Positions 1 through 8,318 of a stretch of 38,641 nucleotides of DNA are shown one piece after another. This DNA is from 2-02-FULL-55-14 sp964581115 (lineage in GTDB: Bacteria > Bacteroidota > Ignavibacteria > UBA10030), in contig CAZOMY010000029.1 in NCBI GenBank assembly GCA_964581115.1, positions 1 through 38,641 on the forward strand, read 5' to 3'. Below the pieces are notes generated by a model that worked only from the letters and a program-made list of their open reading frames with translations, searched no databases and was not told where the DNA came from. Position 1 is the stretch's first letter. Every line of letters starts with the position of its first letter. The position numbers and the translations under genes are program-made.

Positions 1-82
1 CTAGAGAGGCGTGTTCGTCTGAAGCAGGCCTTCCTCCGTCTTGAGGCCGACCCGTTGACCGTCGACTGTAAGGGAGACTACC

Positions 83-922
83 GTGCGCATTGTGATCTTC
101 CTCTTCCTCTTCACCACCCTCGCTCGCACCCAGGATATTTCCACGCACCTCTCCTCCCTCACTTCCACCGAACGTGCCTTTGCCGCAGCCACGAAACACA
201 TCGGCGTTCGGAATGGATTCTTGACGTTCTTTGCCGACGACGCCATCACCTTGCGTCCGACGCCTGGACCCTACAAAGACCTCCTGCGAAAGCGGCTTGA
301 ACCTCCCCAACCCTTGCCGACGCATCTGCTCTGGACCCCCACGGAAGGTGACGTGGCGAGTGCCGGTGATCTGGGTTGGCTCACGGGCCCCTCAGCGGTC
401 CGCGAAAATAAACCGGGCGGCCACGTGGTCTATACGGGGCAGTATTTTTCGATCTGGAAGAAGCAGGAGGACGGCACGTGGAAGGTTCTGCTCGACGTAG
501 GTATTCAAACGCCGAGGTCCGCTGCCGATCCGGAGACCGCACCTTTCGCGCCACACCCCCTCTTCTCAGCGACCCCGGACACGACGGCTCGAGGGACTGA
601 AGCACAACTGCTGCAAGCCGAGCGCGAGTTGAATGCCGCCTGGGCTCGCTCCGGCTCTGACGCAGCAACGTTCTACACCCCCTCCGCGCGACTTCATGCC
701 GACGGTCTGATGCCCCTTGTTGCACCGAACGAGGTTCGCAAACACATCAGCATGCTGCCCGGGATGTCGCAACACACCCTCGGGTCGGGCTGCTCACGGT
801 CGGGTGATCTCGGTTATACCTACGGCAGCATTGATCATTCCGGCCGAACGACGTACTATCTGAGGGCATGGAAATTTCTGAAAGATGACGGATGGCGCGT
901 CGTGGTCGTGTGGATCGGCTGA
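83..922 (+). CDS. Exported protein with two SnoaL/NTF2-like (DUF4440-type) domains
   Basis: This is a 279-residue protein. The first ~16 residues are a hydrophobic signal peptide (MRIVIFLFLFTTLARTQ), so it is probably exported. Two similar halves follow, about residues 20-140 and 175-279. Each opens with a helix of the type 'ExxLxAAW' or 'ERAFAAATK', has a phrase such as 'FFADDAITLRP' or 'FYTPSARLHADG', and closes on a 'W..L.D.GWRVVVVW' or 'G.W.VLLD' strand. That is the usual layout of nuclear-transport-factor-2-like DUF4440/SnoaL domains. The start is GTG at 83, chosen because AGGGAG lies about 8 bases upstream and the signal peptide follows directly. Such domains may be enzymatic or bind small ligands, and I cannot assign a reaction. 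The next two genes are also small exported proteins on the same strand, and the third shares the fold style. Confidence 0.75.
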   Translation: MRIVIFLFLFTTLARTQDISTHLSSLTSTERAFAAATKHIGVRNGFLTFFADDAITLRPTPGPYKDLLRKRLEPPQPLPTHLLWTPTEGDVASAGDLGWLTGPSAVRENKPGGHVVYTGQYFSIWKKQEDGTWKVLLDVGIQTPRSAADPETAPFAPHPLFSATPDTTARGTEAQLLQAERELNAAWARSGSDAATFYTPSARLHADGLMPLVAPNEVRKHISMLPGMSQHTLGSGCSRSGDLGYTYGSIDHSGRTTYYLRAWKFLKDDGWRVVVVWIG

Positions 923-982
923 CAAAAGGAAAGCACCTCGTAGTCCTCCCTATCACCTGCCCATGATCTCTGGGAGCTTTGA

Positions 983-1396
983 ATGTATCGACTGTTCGTT
1001 CTCGCGGTTCTGACTGTTTGCTCCTTCAATGTCCGTGCTCAGGCCCAAGCTGAGATCGTCGGTTCGTGGTCCGGGGTCTCGTTTTGTGTTGACAAGGCTA
1101 CTGACACGGCATGCAAGGACGAGCTGGTGCTGTATCGCTTTCGTCCTGATCCCTCCACAATGGAAAGGGTCGTCTTGGACGCTTGGAAACTGGTCGAACG
1201 TGACACGGTCTTCATGATGACCCTGACGTTCACACCTTCAGCCATCCCACGGTCATGGGAGTGCGTTTTCACAAGTCCCCGGTATCAGGGGTTGTGGGGC
1301 TTCACCGTGATCGGACGGGCGCTGGCAGGAACCCTCATCGACCTTCCCTCGAAGCGCCTTGTGCGCCGGGTGGTCGCCGAGCGGATCACCCCGTAG
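983..1396 (+). CDS. Small exported protein of unknown function
   Basis: This is a 137-residue protein that I do not recognise. It begins with a clear signal peptide (MYRLFVLAVLTVCSFNVRAQAQA), with cleavage likely after an Ala. The mature part (~115 residues) contains 'GSWSG', four cysteines that could form disulfides outside the cytoplasm, and alternating hydrophobic stretches typical of a small beta-rich, lipocalin-like domain. GGGAG lies about 7 bases upstream of the ATG. It sits 60 bases after the previous exported gene and 88 bases before the next one, so the three may be co-transcribed. The fold is inferred only from the 'G.W.G' opening. Confidence 0.65.
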   Translation: MYRLFVLAVLTVCSFNVRAQAQAEIVGSWSGVSFCVDKATDTACKDELVLYRFRPDPSTMERVVLDAWKLVERDTVFMMTLTFTPSAIPRSWECVFTSPRYQGLWGFTVIGRALAGTLIDLPSKRLVRRVVAERITP

Positions 1397-1484
1397 CGAT
1401 CGACCCCTTGATACATTCTTCATCCTTGTTTTCATCGCGCTCAGAAACCGTGTCCAAGATCAGGTGCTCGCTGGGGGTCTCACC

Positions 1485-2021
1485 ATGCGGTTCGCGTTCA
1501 TACTGCTGCTCTTTGCTGCTTCAGGCGCTGACGGCGCCATCGATACCTTAGCTACGCCAACGCCTCACCCCGAAGACGTCTCTTCGGCTGACGCCATCAT
1601 CACGGCGCTGTATGACGTGATCTCAGGACCTGCCGGTCAGGCACGCAATTTCGACCGGATGCGCTCGCTGTTCTTGCCCGGAGCCATCATGGTCGCCACC
1701 GGCACGCGGCCAGATGGATCGGTGGGGCATCGAAGACTGTCGGTGGAGGAGTACATCGCGGCGAGCGGACCGATGCTCGTGCAGTCGGGATTCACGGAGC
1801 GGGAGATCGGCAGGACGACGGAGCAGTTCGGAACGATCATGCACGCCTTCAGCGCTTACGAGGCGACGTTCACGGGGCGCGACGGAAAGCCGGCGTCACT
1901 CCGCGGCATCAACACGATCCAACTCTTCAACGACACCAAGCGCTGGTGGATCGTGAGCATTCTGTGGCAAGCTGAGGGAAAAGAGAAGATTCCTGGGAAG
2001 TACCTTGATGGTAATCAGTAA
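1485..2021 (+). CDS. Exported SnoaL/NTF2-like protein
   Basis: I place the start at 1485 rather than at an earlier in-frame ATG (1359). From 1485 the protein opens with a signal peptide (MRFAFILLLFAASGADG) and has a purine-rich GGGGG stretch upstream, whereas the longer form would overlap the previous gene. The 178-residue product has the order expected of SnoaL/DUF4440 proteins: a first helix (SADAIITALYDVISG), 'NFDRMRSLFLPGAIMVA', 'SVEEYIAASGPML' and a final 'WWIVSILWQAE' strand. It is probably a periplasmic or surface small-ligand or steroid-isomerase-like fold. No catalytic assignment is possible. It resembles the double-domain protein at 83-922, so the pair may have arisen by duplication (inference). 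Confidence 0.7.
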   Translation: MRFAFILLLFAASGADGAIDTLATPTPHPEDVSSADAIITALYDVISGPAGQARNFDRMRSLFLPGAIMVATGTRPDGSVGHRRLSVEEYIAASGPMLVQSGFTEREIGRTTEQFGTIMHAFSAYEATFTGRDGKPASLRGINTIQLFNDTKRWWIVSILWQAEGKEKIPGKYLDGNQ

Positions 2022-2131
2022 GCAGGCTACGTCAGGTCAAGAGCAGGCGAAAAGCGGTGGATAGGATCTTCTATCTTTGATCTTCTCCATCGTTATCCTC
2101 CTACCCAGTCCCGGATGGTCCTACCTACTGC

Positions 2132-3805
2132 TTACTTCTTTTGGTTCCATCCCGGTCCACGCAGCGCCCTCCCCGGATAGTTGCCGCCGAACGCGCCATT
2201 CGCCCACACGGTCTTGCCGTTCACGAGCACGTGCTCGACACCCCGGGAATACCGGTGCGGCTGCTCGAACGTCGCCAGATCGATCACTGAATCGGGGTCG
2301 AACACCACCACATCGGCGAAGAAGCCCGGCTTCAACAATCCGCGATCGCGCAACCCGACCCGCTGCGCCGGCTGCGATGTCATCTTCCGGATCGCATCCT
2401 CGAGCGTCAGGACCTTTTCTTCACGCACGTAGCGTCCCAACACACGCGTCATACTGCCGTACGCGCGAGGGTGCGGCTTGCCGTCGGAGAACGGCCCATC
2501 GAGCGCTTTGAGACTGGCGTCGGTGCAGAACGATGTCCAGGATTGCGCCATGGCCATCCGCAGATCCTCTTCGCTCATCGAGAACGTGATCTTGCCCGTC
2601 CGGAGCGAATCGCGGAGGAGCAGGTCGAACAGCGCATCATACGGGTCCTTCTTCCATTCTGTCGCAATGGCCATCAAGCGCCTGCCCTCGAACGGTCGGA
2701 GTGCCGTATCGCCGACGTTGGCGATCATGATGTCTTGGAACGGGATGCCGGCTCCGCCGTACATCGCCCGCATCTCGGTCTTCATCCGCTTGCGGTCATC
2801 CGGGTTGGCCAGCCGCGCGAGGGTCTTCTCCCTCCCGCCGTCATGCGCCCACGCCGGAAGTGAAGCGTCCAGATCGTTGGACGAGGCGATGTACGGATAG
2901 ACGTCGGCCGTCATGTCAATTCCCTCGTCGCGCAACTGCCGGATGAGCTGCACGATCTCGACCATGGTTCCCCAGTTGCGTCGTCCCGCCACTTTCAGGT
3001 GCCAGATCTCAACCGGGCATCCGGCCGCCTTGGCGATATCGGCCGCTTCGTAGATGGCCTCCACCTGCCGTCCATCGTCCCCTTCATCCCGGATGTGTGA
3101 GATATACATCCCTCCATACTCCGCCGCAACCTTGGTCAGTTCGATCAGTTCTTGCGTCGTGGAATAGATGGCCGGCGCATAGATGAGCGACGTGCTGAGG
3201 CCCAAGGCCCCTTGCTCCATGGCCTCTCGGACCAGTTGCTTCATTCTAGCCATCTCTTCGTCATTTGGAGCCCGGTCGTCGTACCCGATCACACAGATGC
3301 GCACTTGGGTGGCCCCAACAAACGAAGCGATGTTGATGGCCGAACCGCGTTTCTCCAGCAACACGAAGTAGCTGTTGAGGTCCGACCAGACATCTTCGAG
3401 ACCGTAGCGCCGGTGGAACTCTTGCCGCTCCTGCATCACCTTCTCGTTCACGGGTGCCACGGATACGCCCTCGCCGATCACTTCCGTGGTGATGCCTTGC
3501 GAGACCTTGCTCCCGGCCCTGCCGTCGACAAGGATGCTCATGCCCGACCAACCCAGCATATCGATGAACCCGGGAGCGACCACTTTTCCCTTCGCATCGA
3601 TCGTCAGTGTTCCCGTCCTGTCGTCGAGCTTTCCGATCGCTTCGATCCGGTCCCCGCGAATGCCAATGTCGGCTTTGTACCAGCTGTTGCCGGTTCCGTC
3701 GACGATGCGGCCGTTGAGAATGAGCACGTCAAAATCGCCCGCGGGCGGCGCGCACGAGGCGAGGAGGGTGAGAGCCGCGGCGAGAACGACGTGATGTTTG
3801 CGCAT
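2132..3805 (-). CDS. Lipoprotein amidohydrolase of the N-acyl-D-amino-acid deacylase family, first metal motif altered
   Basis: This 557-residue protein has a lipoprotein signal (LLASC, Cys18), so it should be anchored outside the inner membrane. The body matches the amidohydrolase family that includes D-aminoacylase: 'NGRIVDGTG' at 31-39, 'APGFID' at 77-82, 'STSLIYAP' at 204-211, 'ISHIRDEG' (His237), 'EIWHLKVAG' (His269), 'FCTDAS' (Asp429) and 'KPHPRAYG'. The family normally has HxH right after 'PGFID', but here those positions read Leu84-Gly-Trp86. I recall a subfamily with 'FIDMLG..' in which this pair is absent, so the metal site is probably remodelled rather than the gene broken. The ATG has AAGGAG upstream. 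D-amino-acid or peptide deacylation is the family role, and the actual substrate is unknown. Confidence 0.85.
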   Translation of the reverse strand: MRKHHVVLAAALTLLASCAPPAGDFDVLILNGRIVDGTGNSWYKADIGIRGDRIEAIGKLDDRTGTLTIDAKGKVVAPGFIDMLGWSGMSILVDGRAGSKVSQGITTEVIGEGVSVAPVNEKVMQERQEFHRRYGLEDVWSDLNSYFVLLEKRGSAINIASFVGATQVRICVIGYDDRAPNDEEMARMKQLVREAMEQGALGLSTSLIYAPAIYSTTQELIELTKVAAEYGGMYISHIRDEGDDGRQVEAIYEAADIAKAAGCPVEIWHLKVAGRRNWGTMVEIVQLIRQLRDEGIDMTADVYPYIASSNDLDASLPAWAHDGGREKTLARLANPDDRKRMKTEMRAMYGGAGIPFQDIMIANVGDTALRPFEGRRLMAIATEWKKDPYDALFDLLLRDSLRTGKITFSMSEEDLRMAMAQSWTSFCTDASLKALDGPFSDGKPHPRAYGSMTRVLGRYVREEKVLTLEDAIRKMTSQPAQRVGLRDRGLLKPGFFADVVVFDPDSVIDLATFEQPHRYSRGVEHVLVNGKTVWANGAFGGNYPGRALRGPGWNQKK

Positions 3806-3829
3806 GAGAGCTCTCCTTCGATGTCGATG

Positions 3830-3893
3830 ACCGCAGAGAACGCAAGGACAGGAGAACGGTCGTTCGCCTCTTCGTGCTTCTGCGTCCTCTGCT
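3830..3893. repeat. Imperfect inverted repeat with ~9-nt units (CGCAGAGA type)
   Basis: The left arm, 3830-3849 (ACCGCAGAGAACGCAAGGAC), is largely complementary to 3876-3893 (CTTCTGCGTCCTCTGCT). The left arm itself reads as near repeats of a 9-mer (CCGCAGAGA, ACGCAAGGA). It fills the spacer between the amidohydrolase and the PAP2 gene. It belongs to the group of spacer elements described in the findings. Confidence 0.55.
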
Positions 3894-3919
3894 GAAACGT
3901 GACCTCGTCGCAGCGATCT

Positions 3920-4837
3920 CTATGCGGGGCGAGCGGCTTCGCCGCCAGGCGTCGCCAGCCGGTCCCACCATCGCATGAGCACCGGGGCCAGGGCGATCGC
4001 CGCGAATGCAACGAGGATACCGACGACCGCATCCGTGATGTAATGATAGCGGCCGTAGAACGTTGACACGTAGAGTGAGAGCACGACCGGCGACAGGATC
4101 CAGAACGACGGACGATGGTAGCGCCATGCCATCAGCCACATGATCGTCGCAGCGGCACAATGCGGGCTCGGGATCGTTCCGCCGATGTAGTGCAGTTCCG
4201 ACCGCATCAACTCGCCCAGCCAGGTCCAGACCCATCCCTCGAGCGGCACGGAGTACAGATGTCCGATGTGCGGCATCGGACCGGCGACCGGAAACAGAAT
4301 GAAACCGAGGTCGCACAGGATGTTCGTAAAGCCGAGCGTGAAGAAATAGTCTTCCATGGCCAGCTCGCCGCGAAGACCGTAGATGATGCCGCACAGCACC
4401 GGATACATCGGCACATAGATGACGTACGAGAACATCATCCATTCCGTCAGCGGCTTCGAGATGAACTGCTCGAGCCACAGCGTCGGCTGGACACCAAAGA
4501 TCCACTGCTCCAGATCGAGCACGTAATCGTCGAGCCAACGGCCGTGCAGGATGAGCTGGAGCTTGTCGACTGCCCCGAACAGGTATGCGTAGGCCAGCAC
4601 CACGGGGGCGAGCCGCAGGAAAAAGCTCCAGAACCGATGCTGCACGTACCGGCTGGAGTGGATGAAGACGACGTACGCGACACCGACGAGTACATTCTTC
4701 GCAACAAGCCACCACCATCCTTCCACCGACCCGGCAAAGGCGATGGCAAGGATCGAGAAAAAGGCGAGCGTTGCGAGGATCAATCCATCCGTTGCGCGGA
4801 GAGAGACCTTACCGATATGGAGTTCTTTGTTGGTCAT
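3920..4837 (-). CDS. PAP2-family integral membrane phosphatase or phosphotransferase
   Basis: This 305-residue polytopic protein has about six membrane segments. It carries the PAP2 (phosphatidic acid phosphatase type 2) active-site motifs: 'PSPH' at 223-226 followed by 'CAAAT', and 'STFYGRYHYITD' at 258-269, giving Arg263, His265 and Asp269. Also present is 'FPVAGPMPH', as in the PAP2_3 group related to inositol-phosphoceramide synthases (Aur1-like). It should act on a lipid phosphate or transfer a phospho head group at the membrane. Which substrate cannot be told. No Shine-Dalgarno sequence is evident before the ATG. It is flanked by repeat elements on both sides, so co-transcription with its neighbours is uncertain. 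Confidence 0.85.
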   Translation of the reverse strand: MTNKELHIGKVSLRATDGLILATLAFFSILAIAFAGSVEGWWWLVAKNVLVGVAYVVFIHSSRYVQHRFWSFFLRLAPVVLAYAYLFGAVDKLQLILHGRWLDDYVLDLEQWIFGVQPTLWLEQFISKPLTEWMMFSYVIYVPMYPVLCGIIYGLRGELAMEDYFFTLGFTNILCDLGFILFPVAGPMPHIGHLYSVPLEGWVWTWLGELMRSELHYIGGTIPSPHCAAATIMWLMAWRYHRPSFWILSPVVLSLYVSTFYGRYHYITDAVVGILVAFAAIALAPVLMRWWDRLATPGGEAARPA

Positions 4838-4890
4838 ACGGAAAAGAAAGGGTCACACGAACCGCAAAGCGATCCTTCTGTGTTCGATTC

Positions 4891-5086
4891 TTCTAGCAGG
4901 GTGCTGAAAGACCCGCTGGAAGTCAGAACAGAAACCGCCAAGCGCGCCAAGTCGATTGAGGAAAATGATTTGATATGAACGCGTCTTCTTGGCGAACATG
5001 GCCCGCATATGATCATCTCTGACTTGGCGTCATGCCTGCCCGCCGGTCAGGCGGGGTGGTAATCGTTTTTCCGCAACCTGCTAGAA
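4891..5086. mobile_element. Non-coding MITE-like element, ~195 bp, 22-bp terminal inverted repeats
   Basis: The left end 4891-4912 (TTCTAGCAGGGTGC, then TGAAAGAC) and the right end 5065-5086, read in reverse complement (TTCTAGCAGGTTGC, then GGAAAAAC), match at 19 of 22 positions. Inside is a second inverted repeat: 4934-4954 (ACCGCCAAGCGCGCCAAG...) against 4985-5002 (TCTTGGCGAACATGGC). There is also a REP-like hairpin at 5035-5055 (CCCGCC, GGTCA, GGCGGG). No gene lies within it. The right end overlaps the stop codon of the adjacent CPBP gene. No target-site duplication is obvious. This looks like a non-autonomous transposon-derived element, but that is an inference from structure alone. Confidence 0.5.
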
Positions 5087-5803
5087 AGCGATGAAGTAAT
5101 CCAGTGACACTCCGAGGAGCCAGTGGACGACCAGCACATAGAGCAACGACCGGCTCCGAAACACCACGATCCCCCACACCATGGCCCCGACGATCGAGCT
5201 GTAGATCTCCCCTGACGGCTTTCCGATGTGCGCGATGCACGAGAGCGCCGTCTGGATCAGGATCGCGTTCCAGTCCCCCAAACTTCGCAACCCGTACTGC
5301 ACGAACCCGCGAAAGAGCGTCTCCCAGCCGATATAGAAGAGGAGATACGTGAGCGTGTGACGGGCGAACGTGAGCTCCGATGCCCCGGCACCCTTGTCGA
5401 TGGGATATTCCGCCATGAACTCCGGCATCGATGCTGACGGGATCGTCGACAGCACCATGATCGGGGCCATCGCCGCCACCGCCTTCCATCCGAACCGCCA
5501 GTCCCCCACCTGCCAGCCATAGTCCGAGATCCGTTCGCGGAACACAAACCTGATGACCGCCCATGGGATGACCGCAAACAGGACAAAGGCCGAAAGGAAT
5601 GTATACACCTCCGCCGTGAATCCCGCGTCGCCTTCCAGCACGAACCATGACGACACGTGCGCATGGTAGAACGGTCCCACGCCAAAGTACTTCCACGTCG
5701 TGATGAGCAACGGCGTCAGCAGCAGGACGATCGTCACCTTCCGGTGTTCGCCCGTAAAAAGTCCGCGAAGCGAGATGCTCATGTCAAATCGGCGGTCGCT
5801 CAT
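5081..5803 (-). CDS. CPBP-family (CAAX-protease-like) intramembrane metalloprotease
   Basis: This 240-residue protein has about six hydrophobic segments. The CPBP/Abi motifs are present with variation. Motif 1 reads 'GWETLFRGF' (Trp160, Glu161, Arg165), so the first Glu of the usual EExxxR is Trp while the second Glu is kept. Motif 2 is 'CIAHIG' (His192). Motif 3 is 'HWLLGVSLD' (His227). It is probably a membrane protease, or one of the family members of unknown activity. I chose ATG at 5803 because it overlaps the stop of the upstream SDR gene as ATGA, which implies translational coupling. A later ATG (MSISLRG) is possible. The stop codon lies in the inverted-repeat end of the adjacent element. 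Confidence 0.8.
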   Translation of the reverse strand: MSDRRFDMSISLRGLFTGEHRKVTIVLLLTPLLITTWKYFGVGPFYHAHVSSWFVLEGDAGFTAEVYTFLSAFVLFAVIPWAVIRFVFRERISDYGWQVGDWRFGWKAVAAMAPIMVLSTIPSASMPEFMAEYPIDKGAGASELTFARHTLTYLLFYIGWETLFRGFVQYGLRSLGDWNAILIQTALSCIAHIGKPSGEIYSSIVGAMVWGIVVFRSRSLLYVLVVHWLLGVSLDYFIAF

Positions 5804-6822
5804 CGCTTCTCTCGCTGCTGCTGCAACCACTCCCAGGTCATGCGAATGCCTTCTTTGAGCGGCGTGATCCGATAGCCCAGTTCTCGCTCTGCCTTGGCGC
5901 AGGTATAGGCCCAGTCCTGAAGGAACGTCTCCACCCATCCGGGCGTGATCTGCGGGTACAGGCCGAACCACTCGGCCTTCTTCTTTTCGGTCCAGCTGAA
6001 CGCGTACGCCAGGCTGGGAGGCAACGTGAATTGGGGCCGAGGGCGGCCCGTGACCTCGTTGACGATCTCGAAGAATCGTTTCAGCGACACGTTCTCTCCT
6101 CCGAGGATGTAGCGCTCGCCGACGCGGCCACGCTCCATCGCCAGGAGATGTCCTCGTACGAGGTCGTCCACGAGCACATAGTTGCCCACCTCCCGGCCGC
6201 CGTTGAGCAAGACCGGCAACTTCCAGCGGTCGTAGAGATCGATCATCAGGCTGACCGAGTTGCCTTCTGTCATCTTGCCCGGTCCGTAGACGCGCGTCGG
6301 ATTGACGATCACCACGGGAAATCCGGCAGCGGCCTGCTCAAGGGCCTTCTGCTCCGCCATCGCCTTGCTCTCTTCGTACTCCGTGTAGTACCGGTGCGTG
6401 ATCCGGGGCATGGATTCGTCCCGAACCTCACCCGGACGCGATGGACCCAAGGTCACGATCGTCGAGGTGAAGACGATCCGCTGGACGCCCGCGCCACGCG
6501 CAGAGTCGAAAACGTTCTGCATGCCCTCCACGTTCTGGCGAAAGAATTCCTGCGGGTCCTTCGCCCAGTTCTTGGCGTACGCAGCTAGATGGTACACCTG
6601 CGTGCAGCCTTCCATACCCTTACGAAGCGAGTCACGGTCGAGCAGGTTCCCTGGAACGAACGTGATCCTCTCATGCGTCAGCCCTGCTCGGTTCGACGTG
6701 GAGCGGGACAAACATCGGACGGTATGCCCCTCGGCCACGAGGGCGTTGACCAGCTTTGTGCCGATGAACCCGGTGCCGCCGGTGACGAAGATGGTCGTTG
6801 GGGAAGAGAGAGGCGTATTCAT
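5800..6822 (-). CDS. Extended SDR, NAD(P)-dependent epimerase/reductase (dihydroflavonol-reductase-like)
   Basis: This 340-residue Rossmann enzyme has the nucleotide-binding motif TGGTGFIG at 14-21, 'DRDSL' and 'VYHLAA' as in extended short-chain dehydrogenases, a Thr/Ser patch 'TSTIVTLG' near 119-126 and the catalytic pair Tyr149-xxx-Lys153 ('YEESK'). 'NPTRVYGPG' and 'YILGGENVS' match dihydroflavonol-4-reductase/3-beta-HSD-like members. It should act in the cytoplasm on a sugar-nucleotide or hydroxy/keto substrate, which the sequence does not reveal. The ATG has no Shine-Dalgarno sequence. Its 4-base overlap with the CPBP gene makes the two a transcription unit. Confidence 0.9.
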   Translation of the reverse strand: MNTPLSSPTTIFVTGGTGFIGTKLVNALVAEGHTVRCLSRSTSNRAGLTHERITFVPGNLLDRDSLRKGMEGCTQVYHLAAYAKNWAKDPQEFFRQNVEGMQNVFDSARGAGVQRIVFTSTIVTLGPSRPGEVRDESMPRITHRYYTEYEESKAMAEQKALEQAAAGFPVVIVNPTRVYGPGKMTEGNSVSLMIDLYDRWKLPVLLNGGREVGNYVLVDDLVRGHLLAMERGRVGERYILGGENVSLKRFFEIVNEVTGRPRPQFTLPPSLAYAFSWTEKKKAEWFGLYPQITPGWVETFLQDWAYTCAKAERELGYRITPLKEGIRMTWEWLQQQREKR

Positions 6823-6908
6823 AAGAGAAACGTACGGAAAAGCAACTGGATATCAGAGTGAGGGTGAAAGCCTCCAGAGGCAAGACCCAAGACCATGCAT
6901 CATAATGC

Positions 6909-7262
6909 TCATTTGGACAGCGATCGCTTGAGCCCGACAAGCATGGCGACGATCTCTGCAACCTCATTGACGAGGTGTCCGTGCGAATCGTTGCTCAAAT
7001 AATCCATGCGTAGGGCGATGTCGTAGCAGGCGATACACTCATATTCTGAGCGAACGCTGAGGTCTTGGATGCCTCCGAAGTCACGCGCTGAGACGTTACT
7101 GGTTCCCTCCGCAATATTGGACGCCAGCCAACATGCCGCTTGTCTCAATTGGGAGGTGAGTCCGAATCGTTCATCGAGGAGAGACCTGCGGGGTTCGCGG
7201 TTGACAAGAGTCGCAAACGCGATCGCCCGATCGTAGACCTTCAACTTCTTGAAGTTGTGCAT
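6909..7262 (-). CDS. Four-helix-bundle protein (23S rRNA intervening-sequence type)
   Basis: This 117-residue protein has the signature of the small 'four helix bundle' family first seen in 23S rRNA intervening sequences: 'FKKLKVYDRAIAFA' at the N-terminus, 'LTSQLRQAACWLASNIAEG' in the middle, then 'SARDFGGIQDLSVRSEYECIA' and 'ALRMDYLS'. The start ATG at 7262 is favoured over longer forms because GAGGGGG lies just upstream and the family opens with this helix. Family members are common as stand-alone genes in FCB-group genomes. Their role is unknown. No rRNA is nearby, so this is not an intervening sequence here. Confidence 0.85.
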   Translation of the reverse strand: MHNFKKLKVYDRAIAFATLVNREPRRSLLDERFGLTSQLRQAACWLASNIAEGTSNVSARDFGGIQDLSVRSEYECIACYDIALRMDYLSNDSHGHLVNEVAEIVAMLVGLKRSLSK

Positions 7263-7403
7263 GTGAGCCCCCTCAGAATGAAGTGCGCGGATCACCCGAG
7301 AATCAACGTGTGCCGCGTACGAGGGATCTAGGGCTCCATGTTCACAACTCCACATCCATGCCGCCTCAGTCTTGCTTCTTGTGTCTTGCTTCTTGCCTCC
7401 CTA

Positions 7404-8318
7404 TCACTCCAGGAGCTGTCTCAAGAAACTCCCGACGGCATGAAGGTGATCGCCGTGGTCAATCCCCGAATTCCCCGCGAATCCCAGAATGGCAAAGTGA
7501 CCCACCCGGACTTCGCTCGTTTGCTGCATCCCAAGCGGTCCCCACTTCAGGATCGGCGTTCGCTGTAGACCGAGTTGCTCGATCAGCCAGTCGGTGGCTT
7601 CGGTCGTGCTGACGAATGTGCCGGGAAAGACCTCGGAGTGCGTGATCATGAAGCGTTTTGGTGAACCCGGCTGCATAGTCTCTCGAGCGAATGAGAGGAA
7701 AGCTTCGAGGTTGGTCGAATCAATGCGTCCCCCTTCTGCCAAGACCCTGCGTTCGGGAACGTAGCTTGCGTGAATGCCGTCAAGCAGCAGGACCGCATCG
7801 ACGCGGGCGCGATTCTCCGGCTGTGAGAGCAGCTTGCGTACCGCTCCATATCCGGCACTGAATCCGGCCAGGGCGATGCGATTCCACCCGGTGCCGCCGG
7901 CTCGCAGCGCAAGGACGGAATCGATCGCTCTCAACAGCGTCGCGAGGACGACAGGATCTTCGAACGGATCTCCGTAGGCGCTCGAACCTCCACCCAAGTT
8001 GATGGTCACGCCGATGAGGTCCACGCCGCTGGATTCTGCGGCATGATGCGTGACGTACGAGGCGGTGTGGAAGTTCAGGAACAACAGCAGGTCGGTCCGG
8101 CCGACATGCCGACCCGGCACATACACATCCGCGACCCGGTGCAGAACTCCTTTGATCGAGTCCCGGACCCCGTCATACGTCGCCGGGGCAATGCGTCCAT
8201 GCGCGCGGGTCCGCTCGAGCATCGGTGAGGGATTCTGGACCCGGACACGGACGGCATCCTGGGCCTGAAGCGCCAGCGGGATCAGGAAGACAATACAGGC
8301 CATGCGAACGGATTTCAT
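7404..8318 (-). CDS. Exported alpha/beta-hydrolase-like protein
   Basis: This 304-residue protein, read from ATG 8318, begins with a signal peptide (MKSVRMACIVFLIPLALQAQ). An in-frame ATG further upstream would put about 30 unlikely residues before it. The core looks like an alpha/beta hydrolase: 'LLLFLNFHTA', a nucleophile elbow 'AGFSAGYGA' with Ser154 in GFSAG, 'AVLLLDGIHAS' with a possible acid Asp180, and His residues near the C-terminus ('IDHGDHLHAVG'). It is likely a periplasmic esterase or peptidase-like enzyme. The substrate and subfamily are not recognisable to me. Confidence 0.7.
   Translation of the reverse strand: MKSVRMACIVFLIPLALQAQDAVRVRVQNPSPMLERTRAHGRIAPATYDGVRDSIKGVLHRVADVYVPGRHVGRTDLLLFLNFHTASYVTHHAAESSGVDLIGVTINLGGGSSAYGDPFEDPVVLATLLRAIDSVLALRAGGTGWNRIALAGFSAGYGAVRKLLSQPENRARVDAVLLLDGIHASYVPERRVLAEGGRIDSTNLEAFLSFARETMQPGSPKRFMITHSEVFPGTFVSTTEATDWLIEQLGLQRTPILKWGPLGMQQTSEVRVGHFAILGFAGNSGIDHGDHLHAVGSFLRQLLE

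Noticed and set aside
1..249. Open frame on the minus strand at the window start, ending TAG at 1-3
   Set aside because: Its last ~27 residues look protein-like, but most of it lies opposite the well-supported exported protein starting at 83, and it has no ribosome site or recognisable domain.
2022..2131. Terminator between the SnoaL-like gene and the amidohydrolase
   Set aside because: Short complementary stretches (GATAG/CTATC) exist, but there is no stable stem with a T-run for either strand.
6909..7262. Intervening sequence of a 23S rRNA gene
   Set aside because: The protein belongs to the family found in such insertions, but no rRNA sequence surrounds it.
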